From assembly GCA_025175895.1 (NCBI GenBank), contig CM046006.1, positions 62,888,288 to 62,952,287 of the forward strand: a DNA stretch of 64,000 nt, read 5' to 3'. Positions 29,323 to 40,930 of this stretch are shown piece after piece. Origin of the DNA: Wurfbainia villosa (taxonomy: Eukaryota; Streptophyta; Magnoliopsida; Zingiberales; Zingiberaceae). Position 1 is the stretch's first letter. Every line of letters begins with the position of its first letter. The position numbers and the translations under genes are program-made. The notes below the pieces were generated by a model. It was not told the origin of the DNA, made no database searches, and was given only the letters and a program-made list of their open reading frames with translations.

Positions 29323-30867
29323 GTGGGTTAGGGTGTGTCAACCCTAAGTGGATGGGTAGTTAACCTAACCATAGTAGAGTTGACACATTAGGATGTGCCA
29401 ATGTGCTTGAGAAGTTAAAAAAAAATGATTAAATTGGCACAATTAGGTCATAGAGGTCATGGTGTGCCATTTTGGGTTTTTGGCACACTAGAGAAATGAA
29501 TGACATTAAGACAAAATTGAATTAACTTATAGAAATGACAATTTGGGTTTAACACTTAGGAATTCTATACCTTAGTATATTTTACTTGCCATGCCTTACT
29601 TGCCTTGCCATGTCATGACATCATTCTCATTTTTATCTATAAAAAATGTCATGATCATGTTTTGGACCTATCCTTATATGTCATGTATGCTAAAACATCA
29701 TTCACATGGCATGACATCATGATTTTGGCATATGCTTTTATTTATATCATATCTATGCCATAATCATATCATGCATAAAATAAAATGAAATTAAGGACTA
29801 TGGCATGATTTGATGGGAATCAAATAATATTGCCTAGAAATATGCATGAGACCAATAAAAGAACAAAAACCCACATCTCACTAAGATAGTTGACTTGTAT
29901 GTGTTTTACACATCTAGATATAAGTGAGATGTTTAGGAAAATGAAATTAAAGGTTTTGAAAATATTTTGAAAAACCTTGGTGAAGCCTATCTTTTGATAG
30001 CTATCACCATTGAATGGGATGATACAAAGAGGGCTCTTTATTGAAGCTTTTCTTAAATTTTGGACTTTGTATCAATCTCCTAATTTAATGGGTAAAATAA
30101 TTTTCCAATATTTTTCACCCATAGTATTTGTGATAAGTAATATACATACCAAATTTCAAGATTTTTAAACCTATATATATTTATTATGAATTTCGGAAAG
30201 TCATTTAAATTGAAATCAAAATGTAATATCACCAATCGCCAGATGGCTGATCGATTCCAAGCCCAATGATTGATTAATCGACAGAGTCGACTGACACATG
30301 CTGATTTTCGGGTAAACTTATTAGTTAGGCCCATGTTCAGCCATGTTTTGGTTCCCTAACCACTTCTAACCCTAGGATATGCTTAGGAGAGCAGTAGAAA
30401 GGGTGGAAATCCATTGGACATGGATTAAGAGTTGGGTTGAGGGTGAGTATCAATTTTAAGGTGGATGAGAGTTCATTGTTGAACTTTTCCTTAATTTTGT
30501 TTAATGTTCCTATTGGCTTAGGGACTCTCCAAGGACATTGTTGGTGCAATGGTCAAGGGGGAGCAAGCCTTTAGGGGGAGGTATCCATCATGGGAAGATG
30601 GATGTATATTTCCTCATGGGAGGAAAATTGGGTTGCCTCTCTTTAAGTGATATGAGATCACTAGAAAGATGGTAGGCATGTGTTCCACCAAGGGAGAGAT
30701 ATAAGATCTCATTAGGATATGAGACATTCATACCCTTGGGGAGGACCTTTTTGATGTAATGTCAAAAAGGGGGAGAAGTTACCAAGTTACCAATTAGGGT
30801 TCGTTGGAATTCTCATTTGGGATGTGAGAATTACCAATATGGGAGAATTGGTAGACTTGAGATGGTA
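29323..30867 (+). other. B-type non-coding 3' region of F
   Basis: No ORF. Homologous to 13001-14588. Near 30228-30295 there are GATCG-like strings where B has CAGTCGACTG palindromes. It includes the internal TGTTGGTGCAAT at 30539 and several purine tracts. Confidence 0.75.
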
Positions 30868-30973
30868 GTTTTGTCAATCATCAAAAAGGGGAAGATTGTT
30901 GGTGCAATCGGCCCAGGTTGACTCGAGTTTGACACGATCAGTACCTTGATAGTATTTTGATGATAGACAAAAC
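30868..30973 (+). repeat. Inverted repeat around the PPT/3' LTR junction of F
   Basis: The arms at 30868-30886 and 30955-30973 pair at 18 of 19 positions; the polypurine tract at 30883-30896 overlaps the left arm and runs into the loop. Confidence 0.85.
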
Positions 30974-32344
30974 TCATGACATGGGATTGTCATGGGAAAG
31001 TCCAACATGGAGTTGGCATGGAAAATCCAAGCATGGAGCTTGGTGTGGAAGTCCAAGGGGGAAGCCTTGGCATGGGAAATCCAAAGCATTGCGATGCCGT
31101 GCGCTTGGTGCTTGGTGAGAAATGCATTGTGAAGTCGTGCGCTTGGTGCATGTGGGAAGTCTTGAGGACTTGGTAAGTTCACTAGGCTCGGGGTCCTTGA
31201 GTCGGTGAAGGATGACATTGCGAAGCCGTGCGGTTGGTGCATCCGAGGGACCGCCGGACGGGGAGCGAATGGAGTGAGCCCAAAGAGAAGCATACTTCTA
31301 GGGCATGAGACGCGAAGGATGGCGTTGCGAAGTCGTGCGCTTGGCGCATCCGAGGGACGTAGGCCGAGGGAAGAGAGCTTCGGTGGGGAACTCCATGAGG
31401 GATGATGTGGACTTGGCTAAGTGGCTAAGACTGAGTGTCGGAAGCTCAAACTTGATGTTTGAGGGTTTACCTGACGGTCGGATGCTCAAACAACTTGGTG
31501 TTTGAGGTTTTTCCCGACGGCAGTCGACTGGAATAGGTGCCGGTTTGACTGTTCCAAGTCGACTAGGGTTCGACTGGTGTAAGGCTGAGTTTTGGTGCTT
31601 AGCGCTTGCGCCATGGACGCGATCGGCCGATGTCGGCGCAATGATCGGCCCGATGGCGATGTCGCGAGCACGAGCGCTCCGTGAGCCGTAGGCAGTCGAC
31701 TACTAGGTCACCAGTCGACTGATGGGCATCATCAGTCGACTGGTAGGTGATCCGTTGGAACTTGTCCGACGTGGATCTGGCCGTTGTGAGACAACGGCTA
31801 CAGGGGCAGTCGACTGGTGCCTTTTGGCAGTCGACTGCTAGGCGCGAAAATAGCTCGATGCAAGTTATAAATGGAGCTCGAGATGGAGGTTTTTGCCAAG
31901 CCTTTTGTGGAGCTATTGGAGGGGAATTGCTGCTGCATTCTAGTCCTTCAAGAGCCAATCAAAGCAAGCAACAAGCAAAGCGATCAAAGCAATCGGTGAA
32001 AGTTTTCTTTTGTATTGTATTTGTGTATTTGCTTGTATTTCTATATTACATTGTAATTGCTTGTGAGAGGTTTCTCCACCTCCGACGTGTTGTCGAGAAG
32101 GAGTGTTATAGTTAATGTCGTGCGCATAACTAGAGCTCGGTGAGCTCACCCGTGGAGTAGGAACCATTCGGTTCCGAACCACGTATATTGTCGTGTCTTG
32201 TGTATTGTTGTCATTTCTATTGTTATTCTGCTGTGTATATTAACGACAAATTGTAGAAAAGCACATGAGAACGAGCAAATTCTGACATACAACGAACGAG
32301 GGCTATTCACCCTCCCCTCTTGCCGGCCAATCGATCCTCCAACA
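30897..32344 (+). repeat. 3' LTR of element F
   Basis: It starts TGTTGGTGCAATCGGCCC and ends CTCCAACA. Its palindromes at about 31690-31840 are intact (five CAGTCGACTG or near copies), unlike those of the 5' LTR. Confidence 0.92.
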
Positions 32345-32349
32345 ATAAG
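32345..32349. repeat. Target-site duplication of element F, right copy
   Basis: ATAAG, matching 23978-23982. Confidence 0.92.
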
Positions 32350-33466
32350 GATTTTACTTATATCATATTATTTGGTTGACTTAGGGTCGTGTGAGACTTA
32401 ATTTTTAACATAGTGTTGGGTGATGATAATGCATAACCCATAAATTGAATGTTTAAATCATGATTCATGCTCAATTGTGTAATTTATAATCATGATATGC
32501 AATGATTGATGATTTATGATCATGATTGATAATTCTTGATGCATATTCATGTTTGGGTTTTTAGGATGATACTTAACCATGGGTAGAAATGCATGAAATT
32601 TTGGTTAAAAGTGCAAATACTTTTTGGATCATCTCACAACCCACTATAAGGCTAACTTTGATTGAAAACATAGCATGGGTGAGATGATAGGATGATACAA
32701 ATGGTCCACTAATACTTAAGGCATTTAGATGGGTCATTAAGTGTATCAATAGAGCAATAATAGACCAATCATGGGGAAAGCATATGTTTAATTCATAGAC
32801 ATATTGCCCAAAGATCATGGTTGAATATTTCAAATGATTTTAAAATCATTTTATGCTTTTCAAATAGTGAGTTCATGTTTTAAAATGTTTCAAGGCAAAA
32901 CTATGTTTAAAAGTGGATACAAACTTTAGACATTTTGTAACTTTTGAGTATTTGCCAAGCTATCAAAAATAAAATAAATTTTTATGGTAAATAATTTTTC
33001 ACTAATAAAGGAACTCACAAGAAATATGTATTTCAAATTTCATGATTTTTCAAATTTCCTAGAATTTTTAATGCATTTCTGAAATTTGATTTCAAAAATC
33101 AGAAAATTTGTAAACTAAGTGCCAGTCGACTGGTAGTCTGATCCAGTCGACTGATGTACTGTGCACGAGCATAGTAATCTAATTTTATCAGGTTTTATTT
33201 GGTTTTTGGTTTTTTCTTCCTTTAGAGTTGATGTCATGCGTGTATAACATTTAGACAATGTTTTTGATGGTGTCAAAGGGGAAGAATTGATAAGTTTAAG
33301 TTAATCATGCTAAAAGGGGAAATTTTAGCATGTCTTAAGGGGGAGTTGTATGTTTAAGGGAGAGTTTTTCATACTCATATTATTTACATGCTTTCTTGCC
33401 TTATGTTGTTATTGTTATTTGTTTACCTAACTTAAATGGATTGTCATACATCCAAAAGGGGGAGAT
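32350..33466 (+). other. Remainder of the E1 non-coding region and PPT
   Basis: Collinear with 42676-43772 of E2. It holds two CAGTCGACTG palindromes at about 33123-33155, purine tracts and the polypurine tract AAAAGGGGGAGAT at 33454-33466. No ORF. Confidence 0.8.
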
Positions 33467-34568
33467 TGTTAGAGCAATCAACCCAGTGATATGGTTTTAA
33501 TGTGTGTGTGGGAAAGAGTTTAAGTTAGGTTTGATATGAATTTGATATATGCGTTGGAGTCATGCAGGACTTAGTAATTCGCACATGAAGCATTGGTGAG
33601 TTTCACCTCTCATGACTCGATCTTTGAGTCGATGAAGGATAGCTTTACGGAAGCCGTGCGCTTGGGGCATCCGAGGGACCGCTAGACGAGACGCATTGGA
33701 GTGAAGCCGGAGGAAGTAGACTTTAGGGCGAGACGCGAAGGATGGCACTGCGAAGCCATGCACTTGGCGCATCCGAGGGATGTCGTCGGACGAAGACAAC
33801 TTCGAAGGCGAGGGACTCCAAGGGAATGAGAGTGAGCGATTGTAACCTGGGATGGGGTAGATTGTAGGTGAAACTTGGCCATTTGTCTAAGTGTCGGATG
33901 GGATTTCCCGACATCGCCGATCCATGACATGACAGCTGATCGCTTCCAGTCGATCGTGACTGACCGTGTTCGAGTCAGTCTCGTTTCTAGCAATGGATCG
34001 CCAAGGGTTGGTACGATCATGGCGAAACCAACAATCGACTATTGATGGTAGCAGTCGACTGATCGCAAGGGTTTCAGGCACAGAAGGTTGATCAGTCGAG
34101 TGCTCGCTTTCGGTACTCGACTGTTAACTCCATCAGTCGACTGATGGGATGATCAGTCGATTGATGTGGGATTCGTTGGATGAAATCTAACGTGAAAGAA
34201 GTCGTTATTGGACAACAGCTACAGGATCAGTCGACTGATCGGGGCATCAGTTGACTGCTAGGCACCCAATGGGAAGAATGAGTTCTTCTCTATAAAATGG
34301 GGCCTTTGGACACTTGGGGAGCCTAATGCTTCTATTCTAAACATCTCCTAAAGTGCCCAAACAAATTTCCTCCTCTTCCTTGTGCTTATATTCATCTTAT
34401 TAAAAGAGGAGTGATTTTGTGTAAGAAAGGTTACCTCCACCTAGCTTTGTGTAAAGGAGAGATTAGTGGAATTGTATAGGCGTGATTCACCTTGGACGAA
34501 TCTGTCGTGGATCAGCGGCAAGGGTCGTGAACCACATTACATCGCGGTGTTAGCGTTTGCATCTATTC
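33467..34568 (+). repeat. 3' LTR of E1, truncated
   Basis: It starts TGTTAGAGC and matches the 5' LTR, but stops after GCATCTATTC at 34568, lacking about 150 bases including the U5 box. The next base belongs to the LTR of copia C2. From 33912 to about 34035 the palindromes are replaced by GATCG-like strings; from 34030 onward they are intact again. Confidence 0.88.
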
Positions 34569-35020
34569 ATACTAATAGTCATACTAATAGTCACATGAGA
34601 AAGTATATGACACTCATATAACGATCCATGATACTTTCTCATGGCGGGTCATTCAGTATACATTCTCCAATGCATACCCATGTGTCAACTTGATATCTCA
34701 TATCCATGACTTGTGAGATCAAGTCATCGAGTTGACCTACATGCTAGTCTCTTCCCATTAATATTGTCCCTTAATATTAATACTTGACTAGGAATGATTA
34801 AGAGTAGTATTCTCTATATCATCTCATTATCGATTCTACCAATCGATTAATATAGATAAGAATCTTCTACTCAAGGACGCTATTATACTTATTTATTTGG
34901 CACAAATACAAGTAAGCATAATTACCATAAAGAAATGCCTTTATAAATATATATAGGAATATGATACAACAAGTCCATACAACAATTATCACATGATCGA
35001 ATCTAGGGCTTTCACTGACA
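34569..35020 (-). repeat. 3' LTR remnant of C2
   Basis: Ends CACTGACA next to the complement of a polypurine tract (ATCTCCCACTAG at 35021-35032). Only the last 450 bases or so are present. Inside is a perfect 13-bp inverted repeat, CATGAGAAAGTAT at 34594-34606 and its complement at 34631-34643. Confidence 0.75.
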
Positions 35021-35040
35021 ATCTCCCACTAGCACTAGTG

Positions 35041-35569
35041 TCAATCACTATAGTATCTAATACCCAATGACCTAGTGTGACCATCATGCTTTTTCTTTGC
35101 CAAAGTCTTGGTCAAGGGATCTGCGACGTTAGCCTCTGTGGGTACTCTACAAATCTTCACATCTCCTCTATCGATAATCTCTCGAATGAGATGGAAGCGC
35201 CGTAGTATGTGTTTGGTCCGCTTGTTTGAGCAAGGTTCCTTAGCTTGTGCAATAGCTCCATTGTTGTCACAATAGAGCTCTATAGGATCTACTATGCTAG
35301 GAACCACCCCAAGCTTAGTAATGAACTTGCAGATCCAAACTGGCTCCTGCCTCTGATGCAGCAATATACTCGGCCTCTGTTGTAGAATCATCAACTGTGT
35401 CCTGCTTCGAACTCTTCCAGCTCACAGCGCCACCATTCAAGCAAAACACGAACCCTGACTGCGATCTATAATCATCTTGGTGAGTTTGGAAGCTGACATC
35501 ACTGTAACCCTTTACAGCTAGTTCCCTATCGCCTCCAAATATTAAGAAATATTCTTTAGTCCTTCTCAA
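35041..35569 (-). pseudogene. RNase H of C2, in two frames
   Basis: The first piece (35569 leftwards) carries KGYSDVSFQTHQDDYRSQ and STTEAEYIAASEA, typical of copia RNase H. The second (35394 to 35041) carries CDNNGAIAQAKEP and the end ADPLTKTLAKKKHDGH. A frameshift near 35340-35350 separates them. C1 lost this region through the B insertion and later deletion. Confidence 0.82.
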
Positions 35570-35620
35570 GTACTTAAGAATATTCTTGACCGCTATCCAG
35601 TGACGCTCACCTGGATCTGA

Positions 35621-36730
35621 CTAGTATCTGCTCGTCATGCTCAAAGCATACGAGACATTAGGATGAGTACATAGCAAGTCATACATGATAGATCCTATGG
35701 CAGATGCAAAAGGGATCTTATCCATGCAGTTTCTCTCCTCTCTAGAAGAGGGACTTTGAGTCTTCAAAATACTCACACCATGTGACATCGGTAGAAATCT
35801 TTTCTTGGAATTCTTCATGGAAAACCATAGTAATACCTTGTCAATATATATACTCTGACTTGGGCCAAGCAATCTCTTAGATCTATCTCTATTGATCTTG
35901 ATGCCTAGAATACAGACTGCTTCACCTAAGTCCTTCATTGAGAAACCCTTCCCCAGCCAAGTCTTCACAGACTGTAGCGAAGGAATGTCATTCCCAATGA
36001 GTAGTATGTCATCCACATATAATACAAGAAAGACAACTGTGTTCCCATTAACCCTCTTATAGTCACAGGATTCATCTTCATTCTTGATTAAACCAAACTA
36101 TTTGATCGCATCATCGAATCGAAGATTCCAGCTCCGAGAAGCTTGCTTTAGCCCATAAATGGACCTTTGTAGCTTGCATACTTTGCCAGTATGCTGTGGA
36201 TCTACAAAACCCTCAGATTGTGTCATGTAAACATCCTTAAGCAAGTTTCCATTCAAAAATGTGGTTTTGACATCCATCTGCCAGATCTCATAATCATGGT
36301 ACACTGCAATAGCAAGTATGATCCGAATGAACTTAAACATCGCAACTGGAGAAAACATTTCATCAAAGTCAATACCATGAATTTGCTTGAAATCTTTAGC
36401 CACCTATCGGCCCTTATAGGTATGCGTAAGTCCATCCATGTCAGTCTTTCTCTTAAAGGCCCACTTACACCCAATGGGTTTGATGCCTTCAGGTGGATCA
36501 ACCAAAGTCCATACTTGGTTGGTGTACATGGATTCCATCTCGGATCTCATGGCCTCTAGCCATTTTTCAGAATCTGGGCTCATCACAGCTTCCTGATAGG
36601 AGGTAGGCTCATTCTCAACTAGCATAACGTCATCATGGTCAGACAAGAGAAATGAGTATCTCTCAGGTTGACGACGTACCCTATCAGACCTGCGAAGAGG
36701 TAGGTCTACCTGAACAGGTTGTTGTTCCAC
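35621..36730 (-). pseudogene. Reverse transcriptase of C2, fragmented
   Basis: Motifs in order from 36730: VWTLVDPPEGIKPIGCKW, then an in-frame stop before VAKDFKQIHGIDFDEM, WQMDVKTTFLNGNLL, YGLKQASRSWN, and in another frame MDDILLIGND (from the YVDD region) and YILGIKI-like sequence ending near 35621. At least one nonsense codon and one frameshift lie between the pieces. Confidence 0.82.
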
Positions 36731-36736
36731 AACTCT

Positions 36737-38258
36737 TTATGCAATAATCTCATCATCCACAACACTTTGTGGTTCTTGTTCAACCTCCATCAAGGCCTCA
36801 GTGCTATGGTCCATATCTTGAATTTCTTCAAGATCGAACGTACTCCCACTAGTTTTTCTAGAAACAAAGTCCCTTTCTAGAAATACCCGAGTCTTTGACA
36901 TAAACACTTTTTGCTGACTGGGAATGTAGAAGTAATATCCCTTCGTTTCCTTAGGATATCCAACAAAATAGCACTTATCGGATTTGGGTCTCAGTTTGTC
37001 TGAAACATGACGTCGAACGTAAGCCTCACAATCCCAAATCCTCATGAAAGACATCTGGGGATTTTTTCCCTGTCCATATCGTATATGGTTTCTTTATCAC
37101 AGCTTTGGATGGAACACGATTAAGTGTGAAGGTTGTTGTGTCTAGAGCATATCCCCAAAAGGATATAGGAAGATTTGTGTGACTCATCATAGATCATATC
37201 ATATCTAATAGGGTACGATTCCTCCTTTCGGATACACCATTCCACTATGGTGTTCCAGGAGGAGTGAGTTGGGATATAATCCCACACTCAGCTAGATAGT
37301 CACGAAACATATGGCTAAGGTATTCACCACCTCGATCTGATCAAAGTATCTTAATACTCTTACCAAGCTGGTTTTGTACTTCATTCTTGAATTCTTTGAA
37401 CTTTTCAAAGGATTCTGACTTATGTGTCATCAGATACACATAACCATATCTACTGAAGTCATCAGTAAATGTAATGAAGTACCTATAACCACCTCTAGAA
37501 GCGACATTGAAAGGGCCACACACATAATTATGTATAAGTCCTAACAAGTCTGTTGCTCTTTCGCTGTGTCCACTAAAGGGAGTCTTGGTCATCTTGCCTA
37601 GAAGGCAAGACTCGCATGTCTCATATGATTCAAAATAAAATGAGTCCAGCAACCCATCCTTATTGAGCAGGGATAAGCGACTCTCATATATGTGACCTAA
37701 GCGACAATGCCAGAGATAGATTTGGTTCAACTCATTTGACTTGAACTTTTTGGTACTTATGTTATAGATGGGGTTCTCTAAGTCTAGAATGTAGAGTCCG
37801 TTCATCAGAGTTGCACTACAATAGAACATATCATTTAAATAAACAGAACAACATTTGTTCTTTATTATAAATGAAAAGCCTTTCTTGTCTAAACAAGAAA
37901 TTGAAATGATGTTCTTTGTGAGAGTAGGCACATAATAACATTCATCTAATTCTAGTATAAGCCCAGAGGGCAGAGATATAAAATAAGTTATGACAGCAAC
38001 AATAGCAACCCTTGCTCCATTGCCTACTCGTAGGTCTACCTCGCCCTTCATCAATGCCCTACTATTTTTCAGCGCCTGTACATTAGTACAAATGTGAGAA
38101 GCACATCCGGTATCAAATACCCACGATGAAGAAATAGATAGGTTAACTTCTATAACATATATACCTGAAGTAGAAGTCTCACTTCTCTTCTTCTTATGAT
38201 CTTCTAGGTATCCTTTGCAGTTCCACTTCCAGTGATTGGTCTGACACAGTGGTAGCAT
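36737..38258 (-). pseudogene. Protease and integrase of C2, fragmented
   Basis: From 38258 leftwards: the knuckle remnant HWKWNCKGYL (frame broken just upstream by a one-base loss relative to C1), the protease site DTGCASHI, the HHCC region CESCLLGK and the first part of the integrase core to IKIL, ending at a stop at 37341. The rest is in pieces (37054-36737: VSDKLRPKSDKCYFVGYPKE). Both aspartate regions can be followed, but not as one frame. Confidence 0.8.
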
Positions 38259-38932
38259 TCACCTTCCTTGGCAACCCCTCCTTTAGGTTTTAGTGCCTTG
38301 TCTTTGCCCTTAGCTAGGGACTTTCCCTTACTTTTAGGCTTGCCCTTACCTTTCTTCTTTTGCACCATCAAAATGGAGTTGGGATTTGCCTTCTTAAGGT
38401 TGAGCTAAGCAGTTCTCAACATGCTAAGCATCTCAGGCAGTGGCTTATCAATTTCATTCATGTTGTAATTCATGACAAATTGATTGTAACTTTCTGGCAA
38501 GGATTGCAAGATCAAGTCAGTGGCCAATTCTTGGCCAAGTGGGAATCCCAACCTCTATAGGTTTTATATGTACCCAATCATCTTGAGTACATAAAGACCT
38601 ACGAGAGTCCCATCTTGCATCTTGCATCTTGCACTGAAACAATGCCTTAGAGATCTTGAATCTCTCGTGCCTTGCTTGTCCTTGATACAGTTGGCGAAGA
38701 TGTTCAACCATATCAAAAGCATTCATCAACTCGTGTTTCTTCTGAAGCTCAGAGTTCATGGTCACGAGCATGAGACATGACACATCTAATGCATCATCTT
38801 GATGCTTCTTGTAAGCATCTCGATCAGCTCGCGAGGCAGTGGCAGGAGGTGCTTCCAGAATGGGTTGCTCTAGGACGTACAATTTTCTTTCTTGTTTGAG
38901 AACAATTCTCAGATTCTTGTACCAGTCAAAAA
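38259..38932 (-). pseudogene. gag remnant of C2
   Basis: It holds IPEAPP-like sequence, DALDVSCLML and QARHERF as in C1, with the TAG at 38405-38407 shared with C1. The start codon is missing because a deletion joins ACCAGTC to AAAAATC at about 38928-38935 (compare 19167 and 20170). Confidence 0.8.
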
Positions 38933-39519
38933 TCTATTTACAATAGGAATATATAATAAGGGAGGCACGAAGCGCAGGTCGCATATCATATACAACATGC
39001 ACAACACTAAAAACGGTGTGCAAGCCTATTATGAATTACAACACAATTTTATCCAATCACATTGGGGTTTTTGAGCCATGGCCATCACAATATTATACAT
39101 AATTCTAAATTATATATTTTACATAAATTTATATAATTTTCCTACCTTTTTTTCAATTTTATGAGTCACAACTCCACAACAGTCCCGTTAAGTGATTTTC
39201 GGGCGCGATCGCGGGACAACGCCCCTTGCGGGGTTAGGGGCAGCACCCCTTCTCACAAAATGAATCTCGTGAGTGTCCCATACCGATCTTACAGCACCAT
39301 AAGTCACTGTCCCAATAAATAAAAATGAGACCTTGCTATTTCGGAGAGTTTTTCTCGGTGGTTGAAGCCTATAAGTGTCCAAACACTTGTTGCTTCGACT
39401 CTACGAGAAAAATACTCACAAAATCTATAAAATTAGGAAAATTACAGAAACTTACAGATCTGTAACTTTTTGTATCTAATACAAAAATTACAAATATAAA
39501 CATGTACATGCTTCGCACG
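38933..39519 (-). other. Shortened leader of C2
   Basis: Collinear with 20171-20762 of C1, including the GC-rich island at about 39175-39245. No ORF. Confidence 0.75.
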
Positions 39520-39534
39520 TGGCTCTAATACCAC
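39520..39534 (-). other. Primer-binding site of C2
   Basis: TGGCTCTAATACCAC, one base different from C1, next to the LTR end TGTTAGACTATC. Confidence 0.82.
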
Positions 39535-39681
39535 TGTTAGACTATCTGAACTGCAAAAACCACTTTTTGCTTTGCGGAATCCTCGGAAAACAACCACGGA
39601 TCTGTGCGAAGATAAATAAAAATTTCATGTACATGTTTATTTACACTAGATCTACCTTAGATCTACATGGGAAGAGTGTTA
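39535..39681 (-). repeat. C2 5' LTR, part left of E2
   Basis: Matches 20778-20924, ending with the TGTTA duplicated by the E2 insertion. Confidence 0.82.
39677..39681. repeat. Target-site duplication of E2, left copy
   Basis: TGTTA before the E2 5' LTR; the right copy is at 44999-45003. Confidence 0.9.
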
Positions 39682-40867
39682 TGTTAGGGCAATCAACCCA
39701 GTGATATGATTTTGATGTGTGTGGCAAAGGATTTAAGTTAGGTTTGATATGGATTTGATATGTGCGTTGGAGTCGTGCAAGACTTAGTAATTCGTACATG
39801 GAGCATTGGCGAGTTTCACCTCTCATGACTCGGTCCTTGAGTCGGTGAAGGATAGCTTTGCAGAAGCCGTGCGCTTGGGGCATTCGAGGGACTGTCGAAC
39901 GAGAAGCATTAGAGTGAAGCCGGAGGAAGTATACTTCAGGGCGAGACGTGAAGGATGGCGCTGCGAAGTCGTGCGCTTGATGCATCCAAGGGACGTGGTC
40001 AGACGAAGACAACTTCGAAGGTGAGGGACTCCAAGGGAATGAGAGTGAGCGATTGTAACCCGGGACAGGGTAGATCATAGGTGAAACTTGGCCATTTGGC
40101 TAAGTGTCGAATGGGATTTCCCGACATCTATCGACTGCAATGACATGGCAATCGACTGCTCTAAGTCGACTGTGACTTGACTGGTGTTCGAGTCAGGTCT
40201 ATGTCCTAGCAGTCGATAGCCGAAACTATCAGTCGACTGCTGATGGCAGTAGTCGACTGATCATAAGGGTTTCAGGCACAGAAGGTTGATCAATCGAGTG
40301 CTCGCTTCCGGCACTCGACTGATGTGGGAGTCATTAAATGTAATCCAACGTGGAAGAAGCTGTTATTGGGCAATGGCTACAGGATCAGTCGACTGATCGG
40401 GGCATCAGTCGACTGCTAGGCGCCCAACGGAAAGAATGAGTTCTTCTCTATAAAATGGGGCCTTTGGACACTTGGGGAGCCTAATTCTTCTATTCTAAAC
40501 ATCTCCCAAAGTGCCCAAATGAATTTCCTCCTCTTCCTTGTGCTTATATTCATCTTATTGTAAGAGGAGTGATTTTGTGTAAGAAAGGTTACCTCCACCT
40601 AGCTTTGTGCAAAGGAGAGATTAGTGGAATTGTGTAAGCGTGATTCACCTTTGACGAATTAGTCGTGGATTAGCGGCAAGGGTTGTGAACCACGTTACAT
40701 TGCGGTGTTAGTGTTTGCATCTATTCTTTCTTTACTTTATCTTAATTGCTTGTTTAGATTTGTTTCCGTTGCGCTAATAGAATTTGTAGACAATCAACGA
40801 AGCAATTACCATCATCGTACGAAGAGGGCTATTCACCCCCCTCTAGCCAACCATCGACGCTCCAACA
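39682..40867 (+). repeat. 5' LTR of E2
   Basis: It starts TGTTAGGGCAATCAACCC and ends GCTCCAACA. The palindrome zone (about 40125-40430) is shorter than in the 3' LTR, with several units missing or changed by point mutation, but without the large GATCG-type replacements. TATAAAA is near 40450. Confidence 0.92.
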
Positions 40868-40883
40868 AGTGGTATCAGAGCCA
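40868..40883 (+). other. Primer-binding site of E2
   Basis: AGTGGTATCAGAGCCA directly follows the LTR. Confidence 0.92.
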
Positions 40884-40930
40884 AGTCAATTGTCACCGGA
40901 CTAACCACCGCAACAAGCACAACAACAATG

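Larger units (their letters stand above)
23983..32344 (+). mobile_element. Element F: chimeric GAG-only LTR element (A-type gag, B-type 3' half)
   Basis: The two LTRs are B-type (TGTTGGTGCAATCGGCCC) and nearly alike outside the palindromes, and a perfect ATAAG duplication flanks the element, so it moved as one unit. Inside, the 5' part is an A-type gag with the A-type 3' non-coding region and A-type polypurine tract, followed by about 42 bases of an A/E-type LTR start. The sequence then jumps into the second half of a B-type gag and the B-type non-coding region. Template switching between two co-packaged RNAs is the simplest origin (inference). No pol domain. Confidence 0.9.
20925..34568 (+). 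mobile_element. Element E1: GAG-only LTR element, interrupted by F
   Basis: It comprises a 5' LTR, primer site, intact gag, then element F inserted 27 bases after the gag stop, the rest of the non-coding region (32350-33466) and a 3' LTR truncated at about 34568. The gap-free sister copy E2 confirms that the parts at 23982 and 32350 belong together. No pol domain. Before the F insertion it would have been about 5.3 kb, as E2 is. Confidence 0.9.
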
